This document shows positions 46,728-58,692 of a stretch of 64,000 nucleotides of DNA, in pieces. How positions within the stretch are numbered: the first letter of the stretch is position 1; each line of letters starts with the position of its first letter. The stretch is taken from assembly GCA_036250195.1 (NCBI GenBank), contig JAVHZZ010000009.1, forward strand, positions 97,408,271 through 97,472,270, written 5' to 3'. A program made the position numbers and the translations under genes. Origin of the DNA: Mixophyes australis (Eukaryota; Chordata; Amphibia; Anura; Limnodynastidae). Under the pieces are notes generated by a model, which had not been told where the DNA came from, ran no database searches, and saw nothing but the letters and a program-made list of their open reading frames with translations.

Positions 46728-47290
46728 CATGGGAAGGGGGGGTGAGTGACAATGTATGCATGGGAAGGGGGGGTGAGTGACAATGTATGCATGGGAAAGG
46801 GGGGGGTGAGTGACAATGTATGCATGGGAAAGGGGGGGGTGAGTAACAATGTAGGCAGGGGAAAGGGGAGGTGAGTGACAATGTATGCAGGGGAAAGGGG
46901 GGGTGAGTGACAATGTATGCATGGGAAAGGGGGGGTGAGTGACAATGTATGCAGGGGAAAGAAGGGGTGAGTGACAATGTATGCATGGGAAGGGGGGGTG
47001 AGTGACAATGTATGCATGGGAAAGGGGGGGTGAGTGACAATGTATGCATGGGAAAGGGGGGGTGAGTGACAATATATGCAGGGGAAAGGGGGGTGAGTGA
47101 CAATGTATGCATGGGAAAGGGGGGGGTGAGTGACAATGTATGCATGGGAAAGGGGGGGGGTGAGTGGCAATGTATGCATGGGAAAGGGGGGGTAGGTGAC
47201 AATGTATGCAGGGGAAAGGGGGGTGAGTGACAATGTATGCAGGAGAAAGGGGGGGTGAGTGACAATGTATGCAGGGGGGAAGGGGGGGAG
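46728..47290 (+). repeat. G-run minisatellite, right part, about 17 units
   Basis: Continues the 44633-44823 array after the level 3 element. Every unit carries a G run of 5 or more, giving regularly spaced G tracts on one strand. Confidence 0.96.
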
Positions 47291-47345
47291 GTGAAGATGT
47301 CTGCAGGGGGCAATGACTGTAGGAGGGGGACAATAAAAATGGCCA

Positions 47346-47448
47346 ATGTGTGTGGGGGACAGTATATGACTATAATGTGTGTGGGGGGACAGTATATGAC
47401 TGTAATGTGTGTGGGGGGACAGTATATGACTGTAATGTGTGTGGGGGG
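47346..47448 (+). repeat. 28-bp tandem repeat, 4 units
   Basis: Unit 'gtgtggggggacagtatatg' plus 'actgtaat'; the last unit runs into the 47449 element. Confidence 0.93.
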
Positions 47449-48438
47449 CAGGGCCAGATTAAGGGAATGGAGGCCCCTGGGCTAAGGGGGCCTCCATTCC
47501 CCCATGAGGGCCCCCCCCCCCACCCATGATCCGAGCTGCCCGCTCCCATCCCCCCCCCACTTGACTTCTTATCCGGCGCACTGTACACTCTTTACTGAGG
47601 AGATCTCGTGAGTCTCACTCTCACGAGATCTCAGTAAGGAGACCACAGCACTGACTATAATGTGTGCTATTAAGTGAATGTGGGGCTGCTTGGGGAAAAT
47701 GGGGTATATTTATTGAATGTGATTATGAATTATTTAATGCCTGAGATGGTTGTGGGAAATGGTTATTTTTATTAAACATAAATGCTATTTAATTTCTTGC
47801 TGGGGTTGTTTGGAGGGAGGGAAATAGGTTAACTTATTAGATGGGAATACTATTTAATGTTTGGGGCTGGTTGTAGGGAAATAGGTATATTTATTAAATG
47901 TATATACTATTTAATGTCAGGGCTAGTTGGAGGGAAATAGATGTATTTATCAAATGTGAATACTATTATCTTAATGTTGGGGCTGGAGTGAGGCCTACAT
48001 TTAAAACGTGGGTGCTATATTGATTTAACACCGGTGCTGGTTGGAGTTTTCTAAATTTCATGTACTCATTTTTTTTTTCCTAATAGGACCTCCAACATTC
48101 CAGGATCCAGGCAAGCAGCAACTGATCTAAAGACACCAGCAGCCACAAGTGGTGACAATGACAAGACAGGTAGGAGAGACCAGGACAGTCTGCAAACTGT
48201 CCTGAATTTTGTGGGTGACTGTCCCGCTTAGTCAGGATTTGGTCTGACTGCAAGGACAGTTGGGAGGTATGTCCTACTTCACATTGTACTGCTTGTGAAG
48301 GCAGAACTGTGTGCACCTAACAGTAGTGCTCACAGTATTGCCTGTGTATTTGTTGAAAATGTGTCTAATAATCATATTACATCATAGGAGTTTCCCTGTC
48401 TTAAGTGCCTAGGGCCCCCGAGCCTTAATCCAGCTCTG
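47449..48438. mobile_element. second copy of the level 3 family, about 1.0 kb
   Basis: Ends CAGGGCCAGATTAAGG and CCTTAATCCAGCTCTG. Internal blocks ('ggggctgg', 'tgatttaac', 'acattccaggatc', 'ggtaggagaga') appear in the same order as in 44824-46727, without the purine minisatellite. The 8-bp flanks do not match (GTGGGGGG/GTTAGCAG), so this copy may be older or arose with the host element. Confidence 0.8.
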
Positions 48439-48899
48439 GTTAGCAGGAGGGAGCGGATACCTGCTCCCAGTCCCTGGATAGGACACAGTCTGCAGAGAAA
48501 GCCGAGGAGCTCTAAGTCTCATGAGATTTATTAATCTTGTGAGACTAAGAGCTTCCCTGCTCACTCTACAGGAAGTTCCCACTCTGATGGATATCAGCAG
48601 CATCAGAAGCTTAGTGGGCTGGGGGTGATGTAATGTGTTTCTGGGGCGGGGGGGGGGGGGGGTGGTATGATGGGGAGGGCCTGATAAATGTAATGTTTTA
48701 TTATAATGTATGTATGTATCAATGCCCCGTGTTGACCATGCCCCCAACATAATGTGGCCACGCCCCTGAAGGCGCCGCTGCTGCACAGCGGCACACAGTT
48801 TTGTCCTGCTCATCAACAGAGATGGGCCTGTATGCTTGAAATGCCAGGGCTGATTTTTACTCCCAGTCCGGCCCTGGTTGTATGCAAAAATGACCCCAC

Positions 48900-49415
48900 T
48901 GCATCCAGACACTCTGCCCTCAGGCACTCTGTCCCCTCTGCATCCAAACACACTGCCCCCTCTTCATCCAGACACACTGCCCTCTCTCACACTGCTCCTT
49001 CTGTCACGCTGTCCCCCCCTCTGCTCTCTGTCACGCTGTCCCCCCTCCTCTACCACACTGTCCCCCCTCCACTGCCCCTCTCACGCTGTGTCCCCCTCCA
49101 CTGCCCCTCTCACGCTGTGTCCATCTCCACTGCCCCTCTCACGCTGTGTCCCCCTCCGCCCCTCTCACGCTGTTTCCCTCCTCTGCCCCCCTCCACTGCA
49201 CCTCTCACGCTGTGTTCCCCTCCACTGCCCCTCTCACGCTGTGTCCCCCTCCACTGCCCCTTTCACGCTGTGTCCCTCCTCTGCCCCCCTCCACTGCCCC
49301 TCTCACGCTGTGTCCCCCTCCACTGCCCCTCTCACGCTGTGTCCCCCTCCACTGCCCCTCTCACGCTGTGTCCCCCTCCACTGCCCCTCTCACGCTGTGT
49401 CCCTCCTCTGCCCCG
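48900..49415 (+). repeat. 29-bp C-rich minisatellite in the outer element
   Basis: Unit 'cactgcccctctcacgctgt' plus 'gtccccctc', about 12 copies after a more irregular start. Confidence 0.94.
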
Positions 49416-49960
49416 CTGTTACCCTCCTCTGCCCCGCTGTCACTCTCACTCTGCCCCGCTGTCACTCTCACTCTGCCCGCTGTCACCCTCCGCTGCCCCG
49501 CTGTCACTCTCACTCTGCCCGCTGTCACCCTCCGCTGCCCCGCTGTCACTCTCACTCTGCCCCGCTGTCACTCTCCGCTGCCCCGCTGTCACTCTCACTC
49601 TTCCCCGCTGTCACTCTCACTCTGCCCCGCTGTCACTATCACTCTGCCCGCTGTCACCCTCCGCTGCCCCGCTGTCACTCTCACTCTGCCCCGCTGTCAC
49701 TCTCACTCTGCCCCGCTGTCACTCTCCGCTGCCCCGCTGTCACTCTCACTCTTCCCCGCTGTCACTCTCACTCTGCCCCGCTGTCACTCTCCGCTGCCCC
49801 GCTGTCACTCTCACTCTGCCCCGCTGTCACCCTCCGCTGCCCCGCTGTCACTCTCACTCTGCCCCGCTGTCACTCTCACTCTGTCCCGCTGTCACTCTCA
49901 CTCTGCACTGCTGTCACTCTCTGCTGCCCCGCTGTCACTCTCCGCTGCCACAATCCCTGT
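49416..49960 (+). repeat. 22-bp minisatellite in the outer element
   Basis: Unit 'gccccgctgtcactctcact' plus 'ct', about 24 copies, some shortened to 'gccccgctgtcactctccgct'. It follows the 29-bp array directly and shares 'cgctgt'. Confidence 0.95.
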
Positions 49961-49970
49961 CACTCCTCTG

Positions 49971-50192
49971 CCGCGGGCCAGACATAGAAAAAAAAAAAAA
50001 GAACACAGAAACTTACCAATCCGCCGGGCGCCGGGACCCAGCAGCCTCCTCTCTCCCGTCGATATTCGATATTCAGTCTCCCGTCGATATTCAGTGACAA
50101 GCTGCTGCGGGAGAGAGGAGGCTGCTGGGTCCCGGCGCCCATCGGATTGGTAAGTTTCTGTGTTCTTTTTTTTTATATGTCTGGCCCGCGGC
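49971..50192. repeat. long hairpin at the outer element's right end
   Basis: Left arm 49971-50060 and right arm 50108-50192 are nearly perfect complements ('gcgggccagacatag', 'cagcagcctcctctctccc'), bounded by ACTTACC and GGTAAGT. Loop of about 48 bp with two 'gtcgatattc' words. Confidence 0.93.
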
Positions 50193-50260
50193 ACCCCAGT
50201 GACAGCGCCGCGGCACCCCTGGGAGCCGCGGCGCACACTTTGGGAACCGCCGATTTAGGC

Positions 50261-50738
50261 AATATTTGTTGACTTTGAAGGTATATGAGAAACCGGTAAA
50301 ATTGCCTATATTATTTTCACACAGCAATACTGGCGCATGTCAGCCATATCCTAGCATCAGTTTATTCCAGATATAGTTGGATAAGGTGCACCATAAAAAT
50401 TACTGTAAGTGAGGTTTCATAGTTCCTTAGTTTATTGGCAATGGTATTGCACATCAACCATTGCATAACTGTTAAGTACTTATTTGAGTCTCCTTGTCCA
50501 CAAGCAACTTCTTGATTTAATTTTTTTTAAATATAAAAAATGATGGTGTATATAGCGGTAACTTTTATAGACTGTATTATATTTATTGTACTGTTTGCAG
50601 TGGGTCTGAAAACATGCTTTCCCATATAAAGTGATCCTAAAAGAAGCAAAGGGCTTGTCACTGACAGTAAAGGACAAGGTCCAATCTCCACCACTGCCAC
50701 AAGATGTGGAAAAGTCAATTGTAATGAGAAAAGGTCAA
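50261..50738. other. intergenic DNA, no feature recognised
   Basis: No element ends or exon motifs recognised. Confidence 0.4.
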
Positions 50739-50739
50739 G

Positions 50740-52004
50740 AAAAGAAAAATGCAGCGCTGGCAATATATATCTAGAAATTGTACCTAAATAGTAAATGGAC
50801 TGTCCTGGAGTGAAACAAACAATGGATGATCTCACACAGTCATCAAAGTATAAAAATGTATTATAAATTCATAAAAATCAATATAGATACATACAAGTAA
50901 TAGTCAATATAAGAATCTGTTTGAATCTGTTTGAAGTTTAATGTCAGTGTTCTCACCACAGCTTATCAATATATTTGGCACCATGGATATATACTTCACT
51001 ATGGATAATTGACACACTGCATGAATGCTGCAGCATTGCGCAGCTCGAGTTCATTGAGCAGATCAGCTTTATATAAATTGTCAGCTACTACTAACTACAA
51101 ATATACTTTCACGCACGTGTGTAACCCTTAGTTGTTTTTATCAACTTACCATTCCATCTGCATCCGTGTAGTTAGACTGATGACCCGAGCGTATATACCG
51201 GCCAGGTAAGAGCTTCCGACCGAGTATTCCGAGTGGCCCCAACTGATTCATATACTAATATTGCGCACCATCGTCTGTGTATACCCGTGAAAGAGACTTG
51301 TTACATGCACTAATTGTTCATCTAATTTGGATAAGTCCTCAGTGGGACCTGGATATATAAACATTACAGAACGGCATCTTTAGTTTCCTATATCCATGTT
51401 TACATTGTGCCATAATTCTTTCATCTGTGAGATTTGTTCCTATGATTGGATTTATTCATGAATTTTTTCTGGATCATTCATTATGCTACTATATGTGACT
51501 TATTAAGTCCCAGGACTTGTTTATACTACAATTTTTTTTTCCAACTATATATATTTCTGTGGCCCACAGCAATAGTCTAAACCAGGACTCATCCATATAA
51601 ATATACATCGATCATTTATAGGTGGTGTTGTCTTTATATTTATTTTTATCCAGTCATACGGCATAGATTTAAAGAGTTCAGAAGATTCTTATATTGACTA
51701 TTACTTGTATGTATCTATATTGATTTTTACAAATGTATAATACATTTTTAGACTTTGGTGACTTTGTGAGATTATCCCTTTTTTGTTCCACTCCAGGGGG
51801 TAAATGTATGAACATGCGCTGCATTGTAAAGGGAAGTTTTCCTTTACAATGCAGCGCCGCTTGAAATTTAATCGCCGAACACGCTGAACACGCGGGTGTT
51901 GAAGAACCCGTATGTTCATACATTTACCCCCAGGACTGTAGTACCATTTACTATTTAGGAACAATTTATATATATATATTGCCAGCGCTGCATTTTTCTT
52001 TTCT
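50740..52004. mobile_element. foldback element with about 200-bp inverted arms
   Basis: Left arm about 50740-50935 is matched in reverse by 51675-52004 ('aaagaaaaatgcagcgctgg' and its complement; 'tacaagtaatagtcaatata' and its complement). The right arm is longer only because of the MITE at 51797-51930. The loop (about 50936-51674) has no recognised coding sequence. Termini and target duplication are uncertain. Confidence 0.85.
51797..51930. mobile_element. Harbinger-type MITE inserted in the foldback arm
   Basis: Ends GGGGTAAATGTATGAACATG and its near complement CATACATTTACCCC; CAG duplicated at 51794-51796 and 51931-51933. The intact left arm of the foldback ('tcctggagtg' in complement) shows the empty site with a single CAG, confirming the duplication. 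Confidence 0.93.
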
Positions 52005-52324
52005 CGGTTGTTTCTATAGGTGGAGCTTAGCAATCTCCCCTTGCAACTACTTCTGACGACATAATTTATTTTTTATATTTTTGTATCTATAACAATTGGG
52101 CGCCATTTAACAAGGTTTGTGTGGGGTTTTTTTCTTTTGTGATGAGAAAACATCTATGTGCTCCTGGAAACTAGGAATGCCATCCTAAACTACCTTCTAA
52201 ACCCCCTGATTCTAATTTAAACACTCATTCATGTCTTCAGCCAACACTCAGCATATAAACATGTGCCGCAATTGTCACATGATGGGCAAAATTGTTCATA
52301 TTTGTTAACATTTGGTGCAAGCAG

Positions 52325-52580
52325 CAGGGCTGCTATCAGGAACCTGGGGCCCAGTACTAATTAATCTGACAGACCTCCCACTTCTCCCTCTTTGCCGTAC
52401 ATGCCCCTCCTCCCTCATCACAGTAAATGCTCTGCTACCTGTTGTTCATACGATGCAGCGGTTCTTGGTCAACGATAAACATGAAGCATTGAGTGCAGTA
52501 ATGACACTACTGCACCACGCGCTACTCTGTCTGGGCCCCTCACAGCTGTACTGGCCGTACCCGCCCGGATGGCGGCCCTG
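52325..52580. mobile_element. hAT MITE ('cagggctgctatcagga' family)
   Basis: Ends CAGGGCTGCTATCAGG and GGATGGCGGCCCTG; flanks GCAAGCAG (52317-52324) and GCAAACAG (52581-52588), one mismatch. Fragments of the same family are at 34225-34312, 53705-53760 and 53909-53960. Confidence 0.88.
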
Positions 52581-52588
52581 GCAAACAG

Positions 52589-52900
52589 CATATCCACCGC
52601 AGGATCCACAGTTTTGCGCTTTCATAAATGATCCTTAAATGAGTAATATATACTAATAGTAGTTGGCTGCTAATGGTTTTAGCTAAACCGTTTCTGGAGA
52701 CTGGAGTTTTAATTTATAATAAAAAGTTTAGGAGTACACAGGTTGGAGGAGAACAGAGAGCTGGGTTTGTGAGTAATTCTATAATCTTAAAAATAAGAAA
52801 AATGGGTACTGGTAAGTGAGGGAAAGAGTACATGCGGCATCATTTATCAGGCACTGTGGGGACATAAACAATATATGTTTAATGTTTTTAAATGCAAACA
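52589..52900. other. intergenic DNA, no feature recognised
   Basis: AT-rich; nothing recognised. Confidence 0.4.
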
Positions 52901-52901
52901 T

Positions 52902-53057
52902 CATCATCACCATTTATTTATAAAGCGCCACTGATTCCGCAGCGCTGTACAGAGAACTCATTCACATCAGTCCCTGTCCCATTGGAGCTTACAGTCTAAA
53001 TTCCCTAACATACATACACACATACAGACAGAAAGAGGGAGAGCGAGACTAGGGTCT
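52902..53057 (-). mobile_element. tRNA-derived SINE, 3' half
   Basis: The reverse complement is the SINE tail (TAGGGAATTTAGACTGTAAG, AGCGCTGCGGAATCAGTGGC, ATAAATAAATGGTGATGATG). The head is absent. Confidence 0.9.
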
Positions 53058-53704
53058 TCAGGCAGGTTTTAGGCCTGAAGACCCCCAAGAATATTGGTCA
53101 CATACCAGGGCCCTTGAGGTTGGGGTTTTGAGACAGTCACGCCCACCAGCACCTGTAACCAATCATTTTCCATGCATGACAATACAAACAGCTTTGTGTA
53201 AGGTTGTCACACAAGAGCTGAAAGAATCAGTCACTATCAGTATTCATATGTAGGACCTCTGTGGTTTTACTAGTTGGAGGAAGAGGACTCAGGCTTAAAG
53301 GGCTATTAAACCCAGTATAAGTAATTAATTTATATCAATGACTGGGCATTACTAAGCTGAATAATATACATAAAATGTACTGAAATGTTGATAATTAGCT
53401 AAATATATTCTCTTTTACTCCTGTAACAAGTTGCCATGTTTAGAAGTCGGTGCTTCTCTATGTAAATGGGTATATTGTAAAGACGACACATGAAATAAGA
53501 AGGTGGGACTTCATACTGTATTAAATAACATTTATTATTAATAATACTTCTTCATTTACATAAAACATGTACCAGGTAAATAGTGGTTATCGCTTCTAGA
53601 GTTAAACAGTGTAGGGCTGAGCACATGCATGTAGAATGACAGTATTCACACCCAGTGCTGTCAGAGATCAGTAAAACTTGTGCTGCCCATATATATTTAT
53701 ATAG

Positions 53705-53960
53705 TGCCAACATCAGGGGGGTACGGCCTGCACAGCTGTGAGGGGCTCTGACAGATTAGATCAGTTCTGGATAAGACCATTTGTCTAGGCAAGATGTGCT
53801 CTGACTGCCCTTTATTTAGGAGATTTGCAGCTGAAGGAGACTTTGTTAATGTGATTTCCAACTGCACCTGCAAAGTGTATTCCACAATTATCCACAGTTA
53901 CTAGTTCCCAGGGCCAACATCAGGGGGGAACGGCCGGTACAGCTTTGCGGGACAAGGACA
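53705..53960. mobile_element. two hAT-end fragments
   Basis: 'ccaacatcaggggggtacgg' (53706) and 'cagggccaacatcagggggg' (53909) both match the end of the 52325-52580 family in reverse. Neither has a resolved partner end. Confidence 0.55.
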
Positions 53961-54518
53961 GACCCCTCCATCTGTCTGTGCCCTCTGGTCTGGTCAGGCC
54001 CCTTAGTCCGACCGCCTGTTCCATTCCGCGCTGCGGCAACGTCCTCCTCTATGGACTTCTGGTTTATCAAGACTTACCCTACGAGCACTCTATCTGTACT
54101 CACCTGAAGATAAGTCCTATGCTATGTTATTTATTTATGTTTGTTTGTTTGTTTGTTTACACCATACACTAAGTTACACTCAATTTGGTATTGTTCTTCA
54201 TCTTATTATCATATATTATACTAAGGTTCCATCATATAAATATTTATTTGCTTCATATTTTATGGTCCTACCACGCACTATGGACCCTACACATATCCTT
54301 ACCACATCTGGCAAAGGACCAGCTTTGGACACCATTGGCAACTTGGCCATCCCTTCCCCTGGGTCTGATTCATTGGGCTAATCATGCTCGTGTCCCTATC
54401 CCTTGTCCCCACTCCTCCTCCCCACCTTACTCATATTTCTGAGACCAGCTTTTTGGGTTGCAGGTGGCCCAAACTCCTATTTTTTCTCCATTATCCCTTT
54501 GCAGTTTCATCTACTCAT

Positions 54519-54790
54519 CATGACTATTAAAATCTCAACACTTAATGTGAAGGGTCTGAATTGCCCACAGAAGGGGACCACTTTGTTTCACTCTATTAGG
54601 CAGATGAGAGGCAACTTAATATTTTTACAGGAGACTCGCAATTCTGGTCCCCGACATCCTGAAATTAAATCCAAATATTACCCATACTCCTATCAGGTCT
54701 GCAACCCCTTTTGCAACAAAAAAGAAGTGACAATTCTTATAGCTAAATATATTACATTGACACTCTCTGAGGAGGTCAGGGACTCGAAAG
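54519..54790 (+). pseudogene. L1-like ORF2 endonuclease N-terminus
   Basis: The reading frame from ATG at 54519 encodes the first part of an apurinic-type endonuclease: STLNVKGLN (residues about 6-14) and NLIFLQET (about 33-40), where the Asn and Glu are the metal-binding residues expected in this family. The frame then runs into the SINE. It continues, in a different frame, at 55136. The part before the SINE is intact. In an active element this enzyme would nick the target DNA to prime reverse transcription. Confidence 0.88.
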
Positions 54791-55135
54791 GGGGCAGCAC
54801 GGTGGCTAAGTGGTTAGCACTTCTGCCTCACAGCGCTGTGCTCATGAGTTCAATTCCCGACCATGGCCTTATCTGTGCGGAGTTTGCATGTTCTCCCCGT
54901 GTTTGCGTGGGTTTCCTCCTGGTGCTCTGGTTTCCTCCCACACTCCAAAAACATACTAGTAGGTTAATTGGCTGCTATCAAAATTGACCCTAGTCTCTCT
55001 CTCTCTGTGTCTGTGTGTATGTAGGGAATTTAGACAGTAAGCTCCAATGGGGCAGGGACTGATGTGAATGAGTTCTCTGTACAGCGCTGCGTAATCAGTG
55101 GCACTATATAAATAAATGGTGATGATGATGATGAT
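54791..55135 (+). mobile_element. tRNA-derived SINE inserted in L1-like ORF2
   Basis: Full SINE: GGGCAGCACGGTGGCTAAGT head, B-box-like GAGTTCAATTCCC, conserved middle, AGCGCTGCGTAATCAGTGGC and GATGATGATGAT tail. It separates endonuclease motifs that belong together. Confidence 0.94.
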
Positions 55136-58100
55136 CTACTTCTGATAGGTGACCTTAAATACATTCCCTACACATTCCTCAATGTCTATGCTCCCAATAC
55201 AAACCAAGCTCAATATTTTCACTCTACAAGCAAACTTTTATCCTTACATCATAGATGTAGAGTGGTCCAGGCAGGAGATTTCAATGCAATCCTAGATTTC
55301 TACATGGACAGATCCAAACCTCCCCCTATTAACCTGACATACTATAAATGTCAACTCTAAAGCTTTGGATTCTCCTCTCTCTCAGCACCTCCTGTTTGAT
55401 GTTTGGCAAATTAATGAACCCACCACCAAAAATGTAACTTATTACTCTCCAGTTCACGATGTGCACACATGTCTGGACGTGATCTTCCTATGTATTGATC
55501 TGACTCAACATATCCTTGACGTGCATATTCTTCCCAGTACTTGGTCAGACCATAACCCGGCTACAGTGGACGTTGTGGCTCCTGAAATTGGACAACGACA
55601 GCTTACATTGCACTTAAGTGACAAAACCTTATTTAATCCTCACAGTTTGATACTAACCACTTCCTCTCCCAGTGTTATTTGCCCAAACTCCTGCCTACCA
55701 CACTTAAAATGCTATGAGTAGATTTTACCACACAAGAAATTTATGGCATTATTTTAAATTTTAAACCAAATAAAGTGCCAAGTCCAGATGTATTTACAGC
55801 AATGTACTATAAGACATACAACTCACTTATTTTGCCTTATCTTGCTGACCTGTTGAATAGTATATTAAAGGGCGGCTTTTTCTCAAGAGAAGCCATTGAG
55901 GCGCGGTTTATTGTTATCCCACAAGAAGACAAAGATCCAATGGAATGTGACCATTAGAGGCCCATTTCGCTTTGGAACACAGACATCAAGATTTATGCTA
56001 AAACACTAGCTGAACGCCTTAATACTACACTACCACAACTGGTCATAGAGACCAGGTAGTTTTTATTCCAGATAAACAACCACATGATAATACTAGCCTC
56101 ATCCATTCTATTACCTCTACTAAGACCCAGGAACCAGTGCTTTCTCTGGATGCAGGGGAAGCCTATGACCGCATCAGTTGGGCATTCATGCTGGAAAACC
56201 TTAGAATGTTTGGCCTCAGGGGATTTAGGCCTTATATTCAAATCCAGCTGCCAAAATTTTGGAGAATGAATTACTGTCATCCCCAATCTCCATCACCTAT
56301 GGGAACTCACCAGGGGTGTCCTCTTTCACCCCTGATCTTCTCTCTTATAATTGAACCCCTGGCAGCTTTTGCAGGTGACATCCTTCTCACGCTGACTTCG
56401 CTTCTTACCTTTCTCCCCAATCTGTTTAACACCCTCACTTGTTATGGATCCATATCTGGCTATAAGATACATTTTTCTAAATCAGAGTCCCTTGCTCTCT
56501 ATGTACCATCCCCAACCCTAGATCTTCTCAAAAATAATTTTAACTTCTCTTGGCACAGCCTAAAATAAAATATATATGAATATATATCACCTCCCGATCA
56601 AACTCTTTGTATTTAGAATTTTTTTCTGATGTAATCCAAACAATTAAGCTGGATCTGCTCAGGTGGCAAAAACTAATTATCTCTTAGCTAGGTAGAATAG
56701 TTGCTATTAGGATAAGATATAGCCTCGGCTGCTCTACCTCTTTCAAACTCTCCCAGTGATAGTACCCAAGCCCACCTTAATTCAGATACATTCATGGTAT
56801 TCCCAATTTGTTTGGCAAAATAAACCTTCTCGCACTTGTTTTACCACTAGATATAGAGCGACAATTAACAAGGCTTTCCGGATATCTACTTATATTATAC
56901 TATTACACATTTGAACCAAACCGTGCAAAACACTATTCCTGTGTTCAACATTATATGTTCCGAGAGATGGCAGACCCCCTTTGCTAAGAACCAAACCTGT
57001 CACTTCTTTCACCTGTCAGATATAGGACTAATATAGACTCCAGTTTATGACTATCTAATCTCCTCACCTATAATGCCTTTCTGGGACAACCCTGCCTTCA
57101 GGGACAGTGCTTCTCTCGTTTTAAATCCTGGCAGGAGGAGGGAATCAGGATGGTCGGAGACATAATTGGCCTCATGTCACTGTATTTCACTACCGGAAAT
57201 GTGGAAGAATTTTAACCTTACAACTGTTAGCCCGTTTACTTGCTTACAAGTGAGACACTATGTTGACTTCCTAAACCTGACTTAACCAGGCCTTTAATTC
57301 CACCGGAGACTTCATGGGCCGAGTCATTAAGGAGAGCTTACCAAAGAAAGGAGTACATTTTATCCTTGACAAAACCATGTTACAATGCAAGGGGTGTGAA
57401 TTAGTTTATTAATTTGCATGTAAGGAAAATACTTATTGATTTTTCATGTAGCACACAAATACTTGATAGCTTTATTTTTACACCGAAATTTAGAGTTGAT
57501 CTAGGACATGCCCTACCCCAACTATAAATCTGTCCCAACATTTTAAATTTACCTCCTGCTCCAATGCAGTATGGTTTTGCCAAGGTGCAGAGTTACTTCT
57601 TCATTTTGCTTTAATGACTCAGGCCCTATGTGTTCAAACACCACTACATAAAGGCATTGTCTCCACTTTATGTAATCTCCTCATCTCCACACAATGCATA
57701 AGTCCTATAAATGAATTTAGATGGGAAGCTGACTTGGGCAGCTCACCAGATGAGATTACTTGAACAACAATTAGAGAGAGGATCTCCAAAACCTCTATTT
57801 CCTCCCTAGTTAAAGAAAATGCTTACAAAATATACTACAGGTGGTATCTGGAACTCACTAAACTGAAAGGAATATCTGAAACCACCTCTGACTTATGTTT
57901 GAGAGGTTGTGGGAATCAGGGATCCTTCCTCCATATCTGGTGGTCCTGACCATAGATTGTTCCTTTTTGGGATGATGCTGCAGCTTTAATAAGTGAAGTC
58001 ACTTCAGTTTCAATTTCTAAATACCTGTGGTCTTTTCTTCTGGGTTCTCCTCTAGAGGTCCTAGATAAATACCCTGAAAACTGTCCGTTCAGATTCTTAA

Positions 58101-58525
58101 CGCAGCTAGATGCAACTCCTTAACAAAATTTGGTATTTAGCGTCCATGGAAAAAATATATTGAAATTGAACAAAAAATCTCCAAAATTTGATATAATTTG
58201 GTTTCAAATCAATAATCCCGTTACTTCAAATACATCTCGGCCTCTTCCTGTAAACTAAGGTTTCATGATTATACTTACCTTCCATCCTTTTTTTGGCAAA
58301 CACTGACCATCAGGGTCTCCAGGTTGAATCTCAGATCCCCTACACCCTTCCCATCTCCTTTTTCCCTCTTACTCCCCACTAAAAGTACAAATATCATCAC
58401 ACACCTGTATCTTTTATTGAGTTTTTTGAATAGCAGTTTGTCTATGTAACTTTCCAACCTCCTTATACTATATGTATATGTATATGTTATATGTATGCTC
58501 TTCCTATATGTAATAGGTCCATTTT

Positions 58526-58692
58526 CAGGGGAGGGCTGACAAATTTGCCGCCCGGGGGGCAAGACTTGACTCAGCAGCCTATTTTAAAGCAACAAAATGC
58601 AGGCGGCCCAGTGACCCAGTCCAAGGTAGCCTATTATGGGACTTGCCCAGGGGGCAGATGCCCCTCTGCCCCCCCAGCTCAGCCTGCCCCTG
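58526..58692. mobile_element. hAT MITE inserted in L1-like 3'UTR
   Basis: Ends CAGGGGAGGGCTGACAAATT and CAGCCTGCCCCTG; perfect 8-bp duplication TCCATTTT at 58518-58525 and 58693-58700. Same family as 41082-41257, opposite orientation. Confidence 0.95.

Larger units (their letters stand above)
44326..48876. mobile_element. middle hAT-like element (level 2), 4.55 kb
   Basis: Ends CAGGGCCGGACTGGCC and the approximate complement CTCCCAGTCCGGCCCTG. A perfect 8-bp duplication GTTGTATG lies at 44318-44325 and 48877-48884, inside the outer element. Its own body has the G-run minisatellite (44633-44823 and 46728-47290) plus a 28-bp repeat, and it is itself interrupted by level 3 elements. Confidence 0.94.
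44195..50252. mobile_element. outer hAT-like element (level 1), 6.06 kb with nested insertions
   Basis: Ends CAGTGGTTCCCAAAC and GTTTGGGAACCGCCG-type (read TTTGGGAACCGCCG at 50239-50252) are an imperfect inverted repeat followed inward by 'gcggcacccct' on both sides. A perfect 8-bp duplication ATTTAGGC lies at 44187-44194 and 50253-50260. Without the level 2 insertion it is about 1.5 kb: TIR, short left arm, minisatellite 48900-49960, a long hairpin, TIR. No transposase frame is recognised. Confidence 0.93.

Noticed and set aside
46671..47346. Minus-strand frames of 181-220 codons rich in HCHSPP
   Set aside because: Translation of the G-run minisatellite. Open in all three phases and explained by repeat composition.
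48754..50153. Overlapping frames of 447, 369 and 335 codons on the plus strand
   Set aside because: They are read-through of the 29-bp and 22-bp minisatellites in the outer hAT-like element. All three phases are open together and the residues are repetitive Ser/Pro/Leu/Cys/His. No domain or splice context.
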